Under the pieces are notes generated by a model that did not search any database, had not been told where the DNA came from, and saw only the letters and a program-made list of their open reading frames with translations. A stretch of 64,000 nucleotides of DNA from Chitinibacter sp. GC72 (GTDB taxonomy: Bacteria > Pseudomonadota > Gammaproteobacteria > Burkholderiales > Chitinibacteraceae): the NCBI RefSeq assembly GCF_009760905.1, contig NZ_VIRW01000002.1:1-64000 (forward strand). The letters are read 5' to 3'. Shown here piece by piece: positions 1 through 7,388 of the stretch. The position numbers and the translations under genes are program-made. Every line of letters starts with the position of its first letter. Positions within the stretch are counted from its first letter, which is position 1.

Positions 1-242
1 ATAACGCGACAGTGCATCACCATTTTGATGAAGAGGTGGTCAATCGTTGGTTGGTGGATCATCGTTTTGTGGTGATGTACTTGCCAGCGTATAGCCCTGA
101 GCTCAATTTGATCGAGATCGTGTGGAAACACGCCAAGCATTTTTGGCGTAGCTTCAAGTCGTGGAGCAAGGATAAATTGGTCGAAGAAGTCCACACCCTT
201 TTATCCGGCTTCGGTTCGAAATTTAAAATTAGTTATGCGTGA
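1..242 (+). CDS. IS630-family transposase, C-terminal fragment (cut by window edge)
   Basis: This is the end of a DDE transposase that catalyses cut-and-paste transposition of an IS630-type element. The reading frame is open at base 1. It begins with N-A-T-V-H-H, which in this family directly follows the second catalytic Asp (D-N-A-x-x-H). That Asp would fall just outside the window. The block LPAYSPELNLIEIVWKHAKH (about residues 25-44 of the visible part) carries the third catalytic acid, the Glu in LNLIEIVW. The protein ends at 242. The 3' terminal inverted repeat should lie within the next few tens of bases, but its partner is outside the window, so the IS boundary cannot be fixed. The family assignment is firm. 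Whether the element is intact cannot be judged. Confidence 0.88.
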   Translation, partial: NATVHHHFDEEVVNRWLVDHRFVVMYLPAYSPELNLIEIVWKHAKHFWRSFKSWSKDKLVEEVHTLLSGFGSKFKISYA

Positions 243-850
243 TTACTTACGAGGGCAATTTTAGCCGGATTTTATCCTCTATTTTTGGCGCGACCGACAA
301 GCCCCCTCTTGGCTCTGCACCAGCTCACACGATAAGCATTTACAATGAAATCGGCGGTATAACTAAGGCAGACAACTTAGTTCTCAAGGAGTCGTGTGAA
401 TATTGCCTCCAGAGTGAAGACTTCTTCATCGATCCAGAACAGCTATTTCCCGATGTAAACACATTGGGCTTCAAGCGTTCGGAAATAAAAGACTGCATAG
501 AAATACTAGAGCAGCACGGCTATATAACCGTTTCACATTTTATTGGAGGAGGACTCGAAGGATATGGTTGCCGCTATCAAATCACTGAATATGGGTTTGA
601 AACATATGCTGCAGCATATATTGCAAACTATTCAGGCATAGTGGCTAACGTTATTTCTGAAGTTGTTAATAATCAAATGAACAGCAACTTAGATCTACAA
701 ACAAAAACAGCTCAACCAATCACCTTGATTAATCACATTCTGACTACTTTAGAATCTAGAGGTCATGTCAATCTTGTCAAATATCTTGGTGGAAACATTC
801 ATGTCTACAATGTTGCAGCAAGTCTTCGTCGCTTATTGGCGGTAAGTTAG
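239..850 (+). CDS. Hypothetical protein with two winged-helix-like repeats, possibly the 3' part of an IS-interrupted gene
   Basis: I do not recognise this 203-residue protein. The GTG at 239 overlaps the transposase stop by four bases. The first residues may therefore be encoded by IS DNA, and the natural start may have been lost. Two similar segments are visible: ILEQHGYITVSHFIGGG (about residues 88-104) and TLESRGHVNLVKYLGGN (about 171-187). Both look like the recognition helix and beta-wing of a winged helix, so an internal duplication is likely. There is no signal peptide or membrane segment. Local base composition is AT-richer than in the downstream core genes, which suggests acquired DNA. 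Its stop overlaps the stop of the convergent phage integrase by four bases. It could be the C-terminal regulatory part of a larger defence or mobile-element protein. That is inference only. Confidence 0.5.
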   Translation: MITYEGNFSRILSSIFGATDKPPLGSAPAHTISIYNEIGGITKADNLVLKESCEYCLQSEDFFIDPEQLFPDVNTLGFKRSEIKDCIEILEQHGYITVSHFIGGGLEGYGCRYQITEYGFETYAAAYIANYSGIVANVISEVVNNQMNSNLDLQTKTAQPITLINHILTTLESRGHVNLVKYLGGNIHVYNVAASLRRLLAVS

Positions 851-1908
851 CGAGTCGGGGTAACCAACTTTCCAACACGATTCCGGACATAAACGCTAGT
901 CATATTTTGCGTGGTATGAGCGAGCAAATCTTGCGCGGCGCTCATACCGGAATCCATTTCCTTTTCTGTTCCGGCCTTAGCTCGCAGATCGCGGAATTGC
1001 CAAGTTTGGCCGCTTAACTCGCGCGCATGATCGAATTTATGGCGGAGCATTGATTCGGTTAGCGGTTTGCCAACCTCATCAATCAGCAGCTTTAAACTAT
1101 GCACTTTATAGGCCTGCTTGCGCGTCATGATGCGCTCAATCACTTCGGCCAACTGACCTACAACTGAAATTCGAAGTTTGGCGCCCGTTTTGTTTTGCTT
1201 CACCCACAACACGCCGTCTTTCACATCAGCTTCTGACATTTTCAGAATATCCGCCGGACGCTGACCAGTCAGCCACGCCAAATCCATTGCATCACGCAAC
1301 ACGATATCCGCTTGCTGATAAACCGCATTGTAAGCGGCATCATCAACATACACATCACGAGCGTGTTCACGATAGCCAGCAATTCCTTGGCATGGATTCG
1401 GCTTATTGGTATAGCCCCATGACCGGGCAAAATTCCAAATATGTGAGAACAACGCTTTCTCACGATTGGCGCGAACCCGGCCATCCCCTGCTGCATCTTC
1501 TTTGCCTGCCCGCTTTAACCGCTCTTTCGTTTCGGCTACGCGCCAATCAAGAAATTGCCGAATATTAATTGGCTCAATTTGATCCAGCGGAGCAGGTGGA
1601 TCATCAAAAAAGGCGAGCAGCTTTGCGAGCTGCGTTAAATTGTCTTTTTGAGTTCTCGGTGCTTTTTCTGGAAGAACGTCACGAATATAGCGTTCCGCAG
1701 CATGGCGAAAGGTAATCACGATAACTTCGGTACGCTCAGCCTTCTCCAGTTCCGCCCATTTCAGGACGGCAATCACGTAATCATCGCCCAGCGGAACTTC
1801 ACGGCGCGGCTTTCCGCCAGCATCGTAGTAATACCAGACCTTTTCACCCCGATGACGCGCACGCATTCGGGGCGGCAGGTTTTTATTTCTTGTTGGTACT
1901 CTACCCAT
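847..1908 (-). CDS. Phage-type tyrosine integrase
   Basis: A site-specific recombinase of 353 residues that would insert and excise the adjacent filamentous prophage. The N-terminus (about 1-55) is an Arg-rich arm-binding-like segment, followed by a core-binding region (about 60-180) and the catalytic domain. Visible active-site elements are Arg in TGQRPADIL (about residue 217), the second Arg box FRDLRAKAGT (about 303-312), the His of LLAHTT (about 328) and the nucleophilic Tyr of SVYVR (about 339). In the HxxR box the usual His position is Arg (RDLR), a common variant in phage integrases. I prefer the ATG at 1908 (MGRVPTRNK) to upstream codons because it lies just after the DUF4224 stop. 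It is the last gene of the leftward phage operon. No att core could be identified. Confidence 0.92.
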   Translation of the reverse strand: MGRVPTRNKNLPPRMRARHRGEKVWYYYDAGGKPRREVPLGDDYVIAVLKWAELEKAERTEVIVITFRHAAERYIRDVLPEKAPRTQKDNLTQLAKLLAFFDDPPAPLDQIEPINIRQFLDWRVAETKERLKRAGKEDAAGDGRVRANREKALFSHIWNFARSWGYTNKPNPCQGIAGYREHARDVYVDDAAYNAVYQQADIVLRDAMDLAWLTGQRPADILKMSEADVKDGVLWVKQNKTGAKLRISVVGQLAEVIERIMTRKQAYKVHSLKLLIDEVGKPLTESMLRHKFDHARELSGQTWQFRDLRAKAGTEKEMDSGMSAAQDLLAHTTQNMTSVYVRNRVGKLVTPTR

Positions 1909-1913
1909 CGTGT

Positions 1914-2159
1914 TTACTGCGCTCCACCAGAAATGACACGCGGTGACCACGCAGGGGCAGCCGCTATTGCAGCACCATGCTTAGAACCTTCAATTGCAAC
2001 ACGAGCAACAATGGGTGCGCCTCTGGCATTCACCCAATAGGGAATTCCGACGCTTCGCAACCATTGGCTTTGCAAAACCTCGCGTGGCTTACCGCCCTGC
2101 CCCGTTTTAACGCCGGTTAATTCAATCAACTCATCACGAGTCAAAAATAGCGCACTCAT
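1914..2159 (-). CDS. DUF4224 family protein, integrase-associated
   Basis: An 81-residue protein with the typical DUF4224 pattern: FLTRDELIELTG near the N-terminus, then a QSQWLRSVGIPYWVNARGAPIV block in which the Q..WL..GIP..V...G.P.V spacing is diagnostic. Members usually sit directly upstream of a phage tyrosine integrase, as here (5 bp before the integrase start). The family is small and may act as an excisionase-like or DNA-binding accessory factor, but its biochemical role is not established. The C-terminal 25 residues (from about 57) are Ala-rich and less typical. It is co-transcribed with the integrase. Confidence 0.8.
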   Translation of the reverse strand: MSALFLTRDELIELTGVKTGQGGKPREVLQSQWLRSVGIPYWVNARGAPIVARVAIEGSKHGAAIAAAPAWSPRVISGGAQ

Positions 2160-2168
2160 GCCAGCACC

Positions 2169-2396
2169 TTAAAAATAATCCAATCCATAGCCACATACAT
2201 CACACTCAGAAGCCGCATCGCCAAATTTCAGCGTGGTATCTGGCGGTTCGATCCAGATGCCTTTTTCACCGCACGCAGGGCAAACCAGCACTACCTTTTT
2301 CATTGGCCGCCCATCACGAAACGGTGGCACATCAAGCGCATCCATTGCCGAAGTACCAAAGGGAACGTCAAATTCTTCAATATGATCCATCGCCAT
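2169..2396 (-). CDS. Small zinc-ribbon protein of the prophage, unknown function
   Basis: A 75-residue protein with two Cys pairs, CPACG (about residues 39-43) and CDVCG (about 65-69), spaced as in a zinc ribbon. The rest is acidic and without membrane segments. A GGAG box lies nine bases before the ATG at 2396, which supports this start over the second Met two codons later. It lies 9 bp upstream of the DUF4224 gene and 6 bp downstream of a small membrane protein gene, inside the phage operon. Similar small zinc-finger ORFs are common accessory genes in inoviruses. No function can be assigned. Confidence 0.65.
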   Translation of the reverse strand: MAMDHIEEFDVPFGTSAMDALDVPPFRDGRPMKKVVLVCPACGEKGIWIEPPDTTLKFGDAASECDVCGYGLDYF

Positions 2397-2402
2397 TTCG
2401 TA

Positions 2403-2624
2403 TTACTCCGAGTCAATATTGCGAAAATTCAATTCATCGATGGCAAGCTGCGCAATCAGGTACAAGCCACCACACAGGACAAAAAACCACGATATTGCTG
2501 ACCATGAAATTGGAGCACTTAAAAGCTGGCAAGCCATCGCATACAGTGCCACGCCGCTCAATCCGCCAAGCGATCCATCAAACAAAAACCAGCGGTGAAA
2601 TTGCGAAATTGTCATTTTCTTCAT
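2403..2624 (-). CDS. Small two-helix membrane protein of the prophage
   Basis: A 73-residue protein with two predicted transmembrane helices, roughly residues 17-35 (GGLSGVALYAMACQLL region) and 42-62 (AISWFFVLCGGLYLIAQLA region). A GGAG box eight bases before the ATG at 2624 supports the start. It follows the secretin gene after a 27-bp gap and precedes the zinc-ribbon gene. Nothing in the sequence identifies a family. It could be an assembly accessory, a superinfection-exclusion protein or a holin-like protein. None of these is demonstrated. Confidence 0.6.
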   Translation of the reverse strand: MKKMTISQFHRWFLFDGSLGGLSGVALYAMACQLLSAPISWSAISWFFVLCGGLYLIAQLAIDELNFRNIDSE

Positions 2625-2651
2625 GGTGTTTTCTCCTCTAAATAATCGGTT

Positions 2652-3899
2652 TCAAACTCGGTCAACTTGTAACAGCACAAGTATTTCGGTTTGATTTAAG
2701 TCTTTGCCTTCGCCTAGCGGCAGACTAAAAAATGGTAAATGTGACTTTTCTTCTGTGGACTTGGCGCTAGTTAAGCCGCCGATTACATATACTTCGCCGG
2801 GCTTGGCCAGCAGGTTGGTTTTGATTTCGCGTTTAATCAGCGTGGGTGATGCACTGACGCCAGTTTTGGTTGCCGCAAAGTTTGAGATTTGCTGTGTAAT
2901 CGCCAAGTCAACAATTTCATCGCGAATATTTGGCGCAACATCCAAAATGACGCCCGAGGATTTATATTCAACGGATTGAACAGGATTCCCGTTTTTATCA
3001 ATTACGGCAGCACCGAGCACAGGGACATCATCACCACTCATAAAGCGGGCTGCGGCTGCATCTTTAACGCGCACATGTGGGCGGGAAATCACTCTAAATC
3101 GAGTATCGGTGGATACCAGTGAAGCCACTAAATCCAAACTGCCCGTTGCTAAGGTCAACACATTGCCTGTGGCCGAAGCTGGCGACATTCCCAATGATAC
3201 TTTCAGCTTGCCATCAAACAGCTTGAGCAAAGCACCAACGCCCCATGAGTTGGTATCTACTGTAGAAAATTCGTAGACCACGGCTGAAATTTGAACTTGT
3301 TTTTCTGGTAAATCAATTTGCTGAATCAGGCCGCGCAATTGGCTGACTTCTTGCGCAGGGCCGCTAAAAATTAACAGGTCGTGATGTTTATTGATTTGCG
3401 AGTACGCCGAATTGCCACCATCCTGAATCGGCGCTTGACCCGGCGTGGCCGCAATCGATGCTTGCACAGCACGTTGGAAAGTAAATCGACCTTTCGGAAA
3501 CAGGCTGGACAGCAAATCAGAAAAATAAGTGATGTCACGAAATTTGGGGCGGTACACAAAGATTTCATTCGGTTCTGCAGGTGTGCTCGCTTTCGTATTC
3601 AAGCGCAAATAATCCGTGCCATTCTGAGTTTCGACTTCAAGACCTGACATGGCCAATACACTGAGGAACAAGGTACGGTATTGCTTCGGCTCTTTCGCAT
3701 CAAACGAGATCGTCACTTTGTCGGTAATTTGCTGTGCCTTGGGATCAATGACGAAATTCTTGCGTTCAATTTCGGTGTAATACAGCTTGGCAAACTCAAG
3801 CACAGGCAGCGCATCAAAAAACAGCCGTGATTTGGGCTGCTGATCTGCTGCCATGGCCAACGATGTGAGAAACAGAAAAATCAATGTAAGGCGTTTCAT
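2652..3899 (-). CDS. Secretin (inovirus pIV-like outer-membrane channel)
   Basis: A 415-residue secretin that would form the outer-membrane pore through which virions are extruded. It has a signal peptide (about residues 1-17, ending AMA) and periplasmic N-domains with the FVIDPKAQQITDKVTI and IFVYRPKFRDITYFSDLL regions. The C-terminal secretin domain is typical: VVYEFSTVDTNSWGVG, RVISRPHVRVKDAAAARF, SGVILDVAPNI and YVIGGLTSAKSTEEKSHLPFFSLPLG. Its ATG overlaps the zot stop by four bases (ATGA), and a GGAGT box lies inside the zot 3' end, so translation is probably coupled. Many inoviruses borrow a host secretin. This one brings its own. Confidence 0.92.
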   Translation of the reverse strand: MKRLTLIFLFLTSLAMAADQQPKSRLFFDALPVLEFAKLYYTEIERKNFVIDPKAQQITDKVTISFDAKEPKQYRTLFLSVLAMSGLEVETQNGTDYLRLNTKASTPAEPNEIFVYRPKFRDITYFSDLLSSLFPKGRFTFQRAVQASIAATPGQAPIQDGGNSAYSQINKHHDLLIFSGPAQEVSQLRGLIQQIDLPEKQVQISAVVYEFSTVDTNSWGVGALLKLFDGKLKVSLGMSPASATGNVLTLATGSLDLVASLVSTDTRFRVISRPHVRVKDAAAARFMSGDDVPVLGAAVIDKNGNPVQSVEYKSSGVILDVAPNIRDEIVDLAITQQISNFAATKTGVSASPTLIKREIKTNLLAKPGEVYVIGGLTSAKSTEEKSHLPFFSLPLGEGKDLNQTEILVLLQVDRV

Positions 3900-4975
3900 T
3901 GTTTGGACTCCGTGGCGGTCGGCAATGCCGCACCAAATGGCACTACCTCAAGTTCGCTACCAGACCAGAAGGCCACCATTTCGCCATCGATATAACCTGA
4001 TGTGGTTAGGCCATCAATCGCAAAGCTGGTCGCTTTAACCGTCCGATAATGTTTTCCGTCGTGCAGGCTGACCAGCAACGTGCCATCCTGTTTTTGCAAA
4101 TAGCCCGTCAAGCGCCAGCGCGACATTCCCTCGGTTTGGTTTTGTACCTTCCCGCCGATGCTTTGATTTTGGTGATTCACTACAGGTAGAACCTTGGCTG
4201 ATTTCTCTGTCTCTGTTGCCACGGGCGTCGGGTGAAAGAATTTCCACATGTTGTAAAAGCCAACGCCGAAAACTATGATCGTGCCGACGACCAACGCCCA
4301 CAGCCGCCAGTCTTTGAGCAAGTTCTGTCGATCATCAATTTGATGCTCTTTACCTGTTCCTCCGGTGTATGACGAATACAGCGGGAAAATAGCTTTGTCG
4401 TATTTTTTGGGGAATGTGTTTACGCGAGTTTTAGCGTTGAGCTTGTAGCCCTCATAGACCTCGACCCGATAGGCTTTACTCAAACCGAGCGATTTGAGTT
4501 TTACCGTGCGAAAGGTCATTTCAACGACCACCCGCAAAATACGGTGCAGGTCGGTGATGTCCTGAACCATCAGCACCAAGTCACAGCACACCTTAGTGAT
4601 TGGGCTGACGTAATGACGATGCTCGCGGAAGAAAATTTTATGCTCTTGGGCGATCTTGCAGTCGCAACCCCAAAAGCGCCAAGCCTCGTCAATGCACACT
4701 AAATCGCCCGGTTGAACCGTGGTTTCGGCCTCTGTGCCGTGGCAGAAAAACTCCGGGCTTGCGACCGTATCATTTGAAACGTGAACAACGTGCCCCAGCT
4801 TTTCCAGTTCATCGCCGTGCTTGTCATGCAGGTAGGCGCGAATTGCATCGCTATCAATGTCGGCCACGTTGGTAATCACGCGCCTACCACGGCGTACCGC
4901 TTCAAGAATGACGCTACTCACGCATTCGTAGGATTTACCCGACCCCATCAAGCCAGTGTATGCATTAATTGGCAT
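3896..4975 (-). CDS. zot: Zonular occludens toxin (Zot) family assembly ATPase (pI-like)
   Basis: A 359-residue morphogenesis ATPase of the inner membrane, the hallmark protein of inoviruses. The N-terminal cytoplasmic P-loop domain has Walker A GLMGSGKSYE (about residues 8-17) and Walker B VCIDEAWRFW (about 93-102). One transmembrane helix follows at about 229-246 (WALVVGTIIVFGVGFYNM). The periplasmic tail ends in a beta-rich domain (GYLQKQDGTLLVSLHDG). In the family it energises virion extrusion together with the secretin, whose gene overlaps its 3' end. Only three bases separate it from the DUF2523 gene upstream. The Zot name reflects homology to the Vibrio CTX phage protein and does not imply toxicity. 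Confidence 0.95.
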   Translation of the reverse strand: MPINAYTGLMGSGKSYECVSSVILEAVRRGRRVITNVADIDSDAIRAYLHDKHGDELEKLGHVVHVSNDTVASPEFFCHGTEAETTVQPGDLVCIDEAWRFWGCDCKIAQEHKIFFREHRHYVSPITKVCCDLVLMVQDITDLHRILRVVVEMTFRTVKLKSLGLSKAYRVEVYEGYKLNAKTRVNTFPKKYDKAIFPLYSSYTGGTGKEHQIDDRQNLLKDWRLWALVVGTIIVFGVGFYNMWKFFHPTPVATETEKSAKVLPVVNHQNQSIGGKVQNQTEGMSRWRLTGYLQKQDGTLLVSLHDGKHYRTVKATSFAIDGLTTSGYIDGEMVAFWSGSELEVVPFGAALPTATESKQ

Positions 4976-4978
4976 GGC

Positions 4979-5266
4979 TTACCCGATGACTGGAATACGA
5001 CGAATTAAAAAGCGAGTGACATACGCAGCAATCACCATTTGAATGCCGGCAGCAATTTCAAACGCATCCAGATACCACCACACTGTTGGCGCTACGCCGC
5101 CAAATGCAGAATTCAAACCATCTATGCCTGGCAGCAATTCAATGAGGTTTTCAGCCATCAGTTGCACCAGAAAGAACACTGCAAACGCGACGACAAACTT
5201 CACAATCAGCGTGCGAAAGACCCAGCCAATAACGGCGTTGAATGCCGAGAGCAAAATGCCAAACAT
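4979..5266 (-). CDS. DUF2523 family protein (pVI-like minor virion protein candidate)
   Basis: A 95-residue hydrophobic protein with three likely membrane helices (about 10-36, 53-70 and 72-88). It matches the DUF2523 pattern seen between the adsorption protein and zot in Neisseria-type and Ralstonia-type filamentous phages. Position and topology make it the candidate counterpart of M13 pVI, the minor coat protein that closes the virion end next to pIII. It is translated in the same operon, 8 bp after the adsorption protein gene. Confidence 0.85.
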   Translation of the reverse strand: MFGILLSAFNAVIGWVFRTLIVKFVVAFAVFFLVQLMAENLIELLPGIDGLNSAFGGVAPTVWWYLDAFEIAAGIQMVIAAYVTRFLIRRIPVIG

Positions 5267-5274
5267 GATTTACC

Positions 5275-6699
5275 TCACGCCGCCAAAATGATGAAAAGCG
5301 CAGCCAAAGCCCACATCAACAGCGCTGCCGATGACATAACTTCTTTGTGTTGCTCGAACAGTTGGCAATGCGCGTCAAATGCGCCTGAAAATGGGTGGCC
5401 CATAAGCGAAAAATTGAACTCACCCGTCGGGCATTGCGCACTGTGACCCGGAACTTGAAATCCCTTCAATGGCGCAAGTGCATCATTGATTGGTGCAAAA
5501 ATTTCTTTGCCAGTTGGCGTTTGTTCCAGTTCTGGCGAGCCGATTACCGGATCAGGCCCCAAATCAATTTGCGTTGCGCCTTGCGGTGCATTAATGGGTT
5601 GAGTACCGGGATTCGTTGCTGTAGTTACAGGTGGAATCGGGACTTGCGATGTTGAGTTCGGGTTAATTGCAGGCGATACAAAATCGCGTACTTTTGGATA
5701 TGAAGTTGGATTGTTTACGCGCCAGTTTTCAACATCACCCTCGGTAATTGGATCAGCTGCGTCGTAAGGCAAACCACGATAGTCAGGTTGTAACGCTGCA
5801 TTTCGCCAAAGCGCATTTGCTGCTGCAGCCAATTGCAGTGGATGAACTTGGGCATCTAAAGCGGCCTCTGGCAATTTATTGATGGCATCAACTGGCGTGA
5901 GTCCAATCCCTGTACCGGGGACTGTTGGCAGCGGCTTAAAATCATAGGCCACACATTCTTTATCGCGCAGCCATTTCCCTTTCGGGCAAGCCGTATGCGC
6001 AGGCGGACTGGCAACATATTCAACAGTCACGCTTGAAGCCGTAAATAACTCCTCTCCGGTTTGGCTTGGCTGGCGATACACCGCATCAAAATTGCATTTG
6101 TAGATGATGTTGCTGGTTTTTGTGCAAGCAACATTGCGGTAGCCTTTGTATGCCTGATTATTTTCAGGTGAAAAGCGGATTGAAATTGCCTGCTGACCAA
6201 CAGCTTCGGGATCAGCGCCAAGCACTGCAGGACCGATTTGCGTATAAGCTCGCCAGTACGGTCCATTCAAAGGTAAGCCTGTTGAATTATCGATTGGCAC
6301 AAACTCAGTCATTGAGCCGACTTCAATCGTGCCATCAGGTTTCCAGAACCATGAAATTGCTTTGTCGATCAAAAATGGCAATGCAACGCTAGCAACTACT
6401 GAAATTCCAGCGGCAGCCAAAATCACAGGCCATGTTGCTCCGGCAACTACCCCCCCGGCGATGGTAACGACAGCCGCACTGACACCATTTACTGTTGCGC
6501 CATAGCGCGGATCATTTGCGGCTACATAGTTGTAATTTGGATCATTCGCTGCGCGACCCGGGGTAATTCGCTTGGTGGCTTTTTGAGCGACTATTTCACC
6601 AACCGCCCGCCCCATATTGGGGTTGTAGGCAGGAACGGCTGCGGCCATTACCCGGATACTGAACATCAGTAGCAATAAAACCAGCATCAAATTCTTCAC
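5275..6699 (-). CDS. TspB-like / pIII-like adsorption protein
   Basis: A 474-residue exported protein in the gene position of the inovirus receptor-binding protein. It has a signal peptide (about 1-20, ending VMA) and a hydrophobic segment at about 75-110. The large Pro/Thr/Asn-rich middle includes a linker at about 335-400. A C-terminal domain with CPTGEFNFSLMGHPFSGAFD and a following Cys ends in a single membrane anchor (SSAALLMWALAALFIILAA). This C-terminal pattern is that of the TspB virulence-factor family of meningococcal prophages. Start is GTG at 6699, overlapping the stop of the preceding 27-codon gene. Most of the middle is not recognisable, as expected for a fast-evolving host-range protein. 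Confidence 0.8.
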   Translation of the reverse strand: MKNLMLVLLLLMFSIRVMAAAVPAYNPNMGRAVGEIVAQKATKRITPGRAANDPNYNYVAANDPRYGATVNGVSAAVVTIAGGVVAGATWPVILAAAGISVVASVALPFLIDKAISWFWKPDGTIEVGSMTEFVPIDNSTGLPLNGPYWRAYTQIGPAVLGADPEAVGQQAISIRFSPENNQAYKGYRNVACTKTSNIIYKCNFDAVYRQPSQTGEELFTASSVTVEYVASPPAHTACPKGKWLRDKECVAYDFKPLPTVPGTGIGLTPVDAINKLPEAALDAQVHPLQLAAAANALWRNAALQPDYRGLPYDAADPITEGDVENWRVNNPTSYPKVRDFVSPAINPNSTSQVPIPPVTTATNPGTQPINAPQGATQIDLGPDPVIGSPELEQTPTGKEIFAPINDALAPLKGFQVPGHSAQCPTGEFNFSLMGHPFSGAFDAHCQLFEQHKEVMSSAALLMWALAALFIILAA

Positions 6700-6779
6700 G
6701 ATTCAAACCCACGAATAAAAGCCCAGCCGCATAGCGCACCAAAACAAAACATTGCTAGATACCAAAACTCTGCAGCCAT
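6696..6779 (-). CDS. 27-residue membrane peptide (candidate minor coat protein pVII/pIX type)
   Basis: A very short reading frame, MAAEFWYLAMFCFGALCGWA followed by FIRGFES, starting at ATG 6779. Almost the whole peptide is one membrane helix with a basic/acidic tail. Its TGA stop overlaps the GTG start of the adsorption protein gene (GTGA), and a G-rich stretch (GGGGG) precedes the ATG. Inoviruses encode one or two peptides of about 30 residues beside the coat gene that cap the virion, such as M13 pVII and pIX. Size, hydrophobicity, position and translational coupling all fit. Homology cannot be proven at this length. Confidence 0.6.
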   Translation of the reverse strand: MAAEFWYLAMFCFGALCGWAFIRGFES

Positions 6780-6839
6780 ACAACCCCCATAAGTCCAACC
6801 CGTTTTCTATTGGGAAAATTACTTCACCCAAGAGAAAAC

Positions 6840-6856
6840 GGGCGGGAAACCCGCCC
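6840..6856 (-). terminator. Central terminator after the major coat gene
   Basis: Perfect 7-bp GC stem GGGCGGG/CCCGCCC with an AAA loop, 7 bp after the major coat stop. On the leftward transcript it is followed by GTTTTCT. This is where filamentous phages place the terminator that makes coat mRNA abundant and downstream minor-coat mRNA scarce. A second, larger stem (6799-6808 with 6833-6842) overlaps its 3' arm. Confidence 0.75.
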
Positions 6857-6863
6857 AAAACGA

Positions 6864-7085
6864 TTAAGCGCCTTTGACTTTCTTCAAGATGAATTCAGCC
6901 GCCTTGATCGCGAGGTACACGCCAAGAATCACGGCTGATACGGACAACAGCCCGGTCTTAACATCATCGAAGTTCACCGCTGCGACGAGGCCATTTACAT
7001 CAGTAATTGGCGCTGCACCTGCAAAAGCGGCAGCAGAAGAAAGTGCTGCAACAGAAACACCTGCAATTTTTTTCAAAAAGTTCAT
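6864..7085 (-). CDS. Major coat protein precursor (pVIII-like)
   Basis: A 73-residue precursor of the helical capsid subunit. It has a basic N-terminus (MNFLKK), a hydrophobic signal core ending AFAGA, and a mature part of about 50 residues. The mature part has an acidic N-terminal region (ITDVNG...NFDDVKTG), a membrane helix (LLSVSAVILGVYLAIKAAEFIL) and a basic DNA-facing C-terminus (KKVKGA). This is the exact charge layout of inovirus coat proteins. The AGGAG box sits seven bases before the second ATG (7085) but only one before the first (7091), so 7085 is chosen. It is followed by a strong terminator. Confidence 0.92.
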   Translation of the reverse strand: MNFLKKIAGVSVAALSSAAAFAGAAPITDVNGLVAAVNFDDVKTGLLSVSAVILGVYLAIKAAEFILKKVKGA

Positions 7086-7121
7086 GGTCATACTCCTAGT
7101 TAAAAAACGGGAAAGCGCCCG

Positions 7122-7385
7122 TTACGCTCTTTTCACCAGACTGACAATTGATCCCATGCCAATCCCGAGAAGCCAGACAAACAGAACGGTGGAAAGGCCA
7201 AACGAAAAATACTGGCCTGCCGTTGCAGTCGAAAACGCTTCGTTTTCAGCCTCAAATTGAGCTGCATTTGCTGGATCAATCACATAAGCCTGCACAACCT
7301 TCGTGGTTTGCCCTGCAGGGCAGGGAACACGAGTCGGCGTACCCGGCATGCACACGATCACATTGACTACTTGTCCGAGAGCCAT
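7122..7385 (-). CDS. Small single-span membrane protein between rep and coat gene
   Basis: An 87-residue protein with a soluble N-terminal half containing two Cys (CMPG, CPAG), a YVIDPANAAQFEAENEAFS block, and one membrane helix (about 62-82, FSFGLSTVLFVWLLGIGMGSIV). Similar proteins are found in the same place in Neisseria-like and Ralstonia-like filamentous phages, between the replication gene and the major coat gene. They are usually regarded as minor structural or assembly proteins, but the function is unproven. It starts three bases after the rep stop, so it is co-translated with rep. Confidence 0.7.
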   Translation of the reverse strand: MALGQVVNVIVCMPGTPTRVPCPAGQTTKVVQAYVIDPANAAQFEAENEAFSTATAGQYFSFGLSTVLFVWLLGIGMGSIVSLVKRA

Positions 7386-7388
7386 CCT

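Noticed and set aside
3896-4975. Zot as a true host-directed toxin gene
   Set aside because: The Zot fold is the inovirus assembly ATPase; the toxin reading rests on the Vibrio homologue and has no support here.
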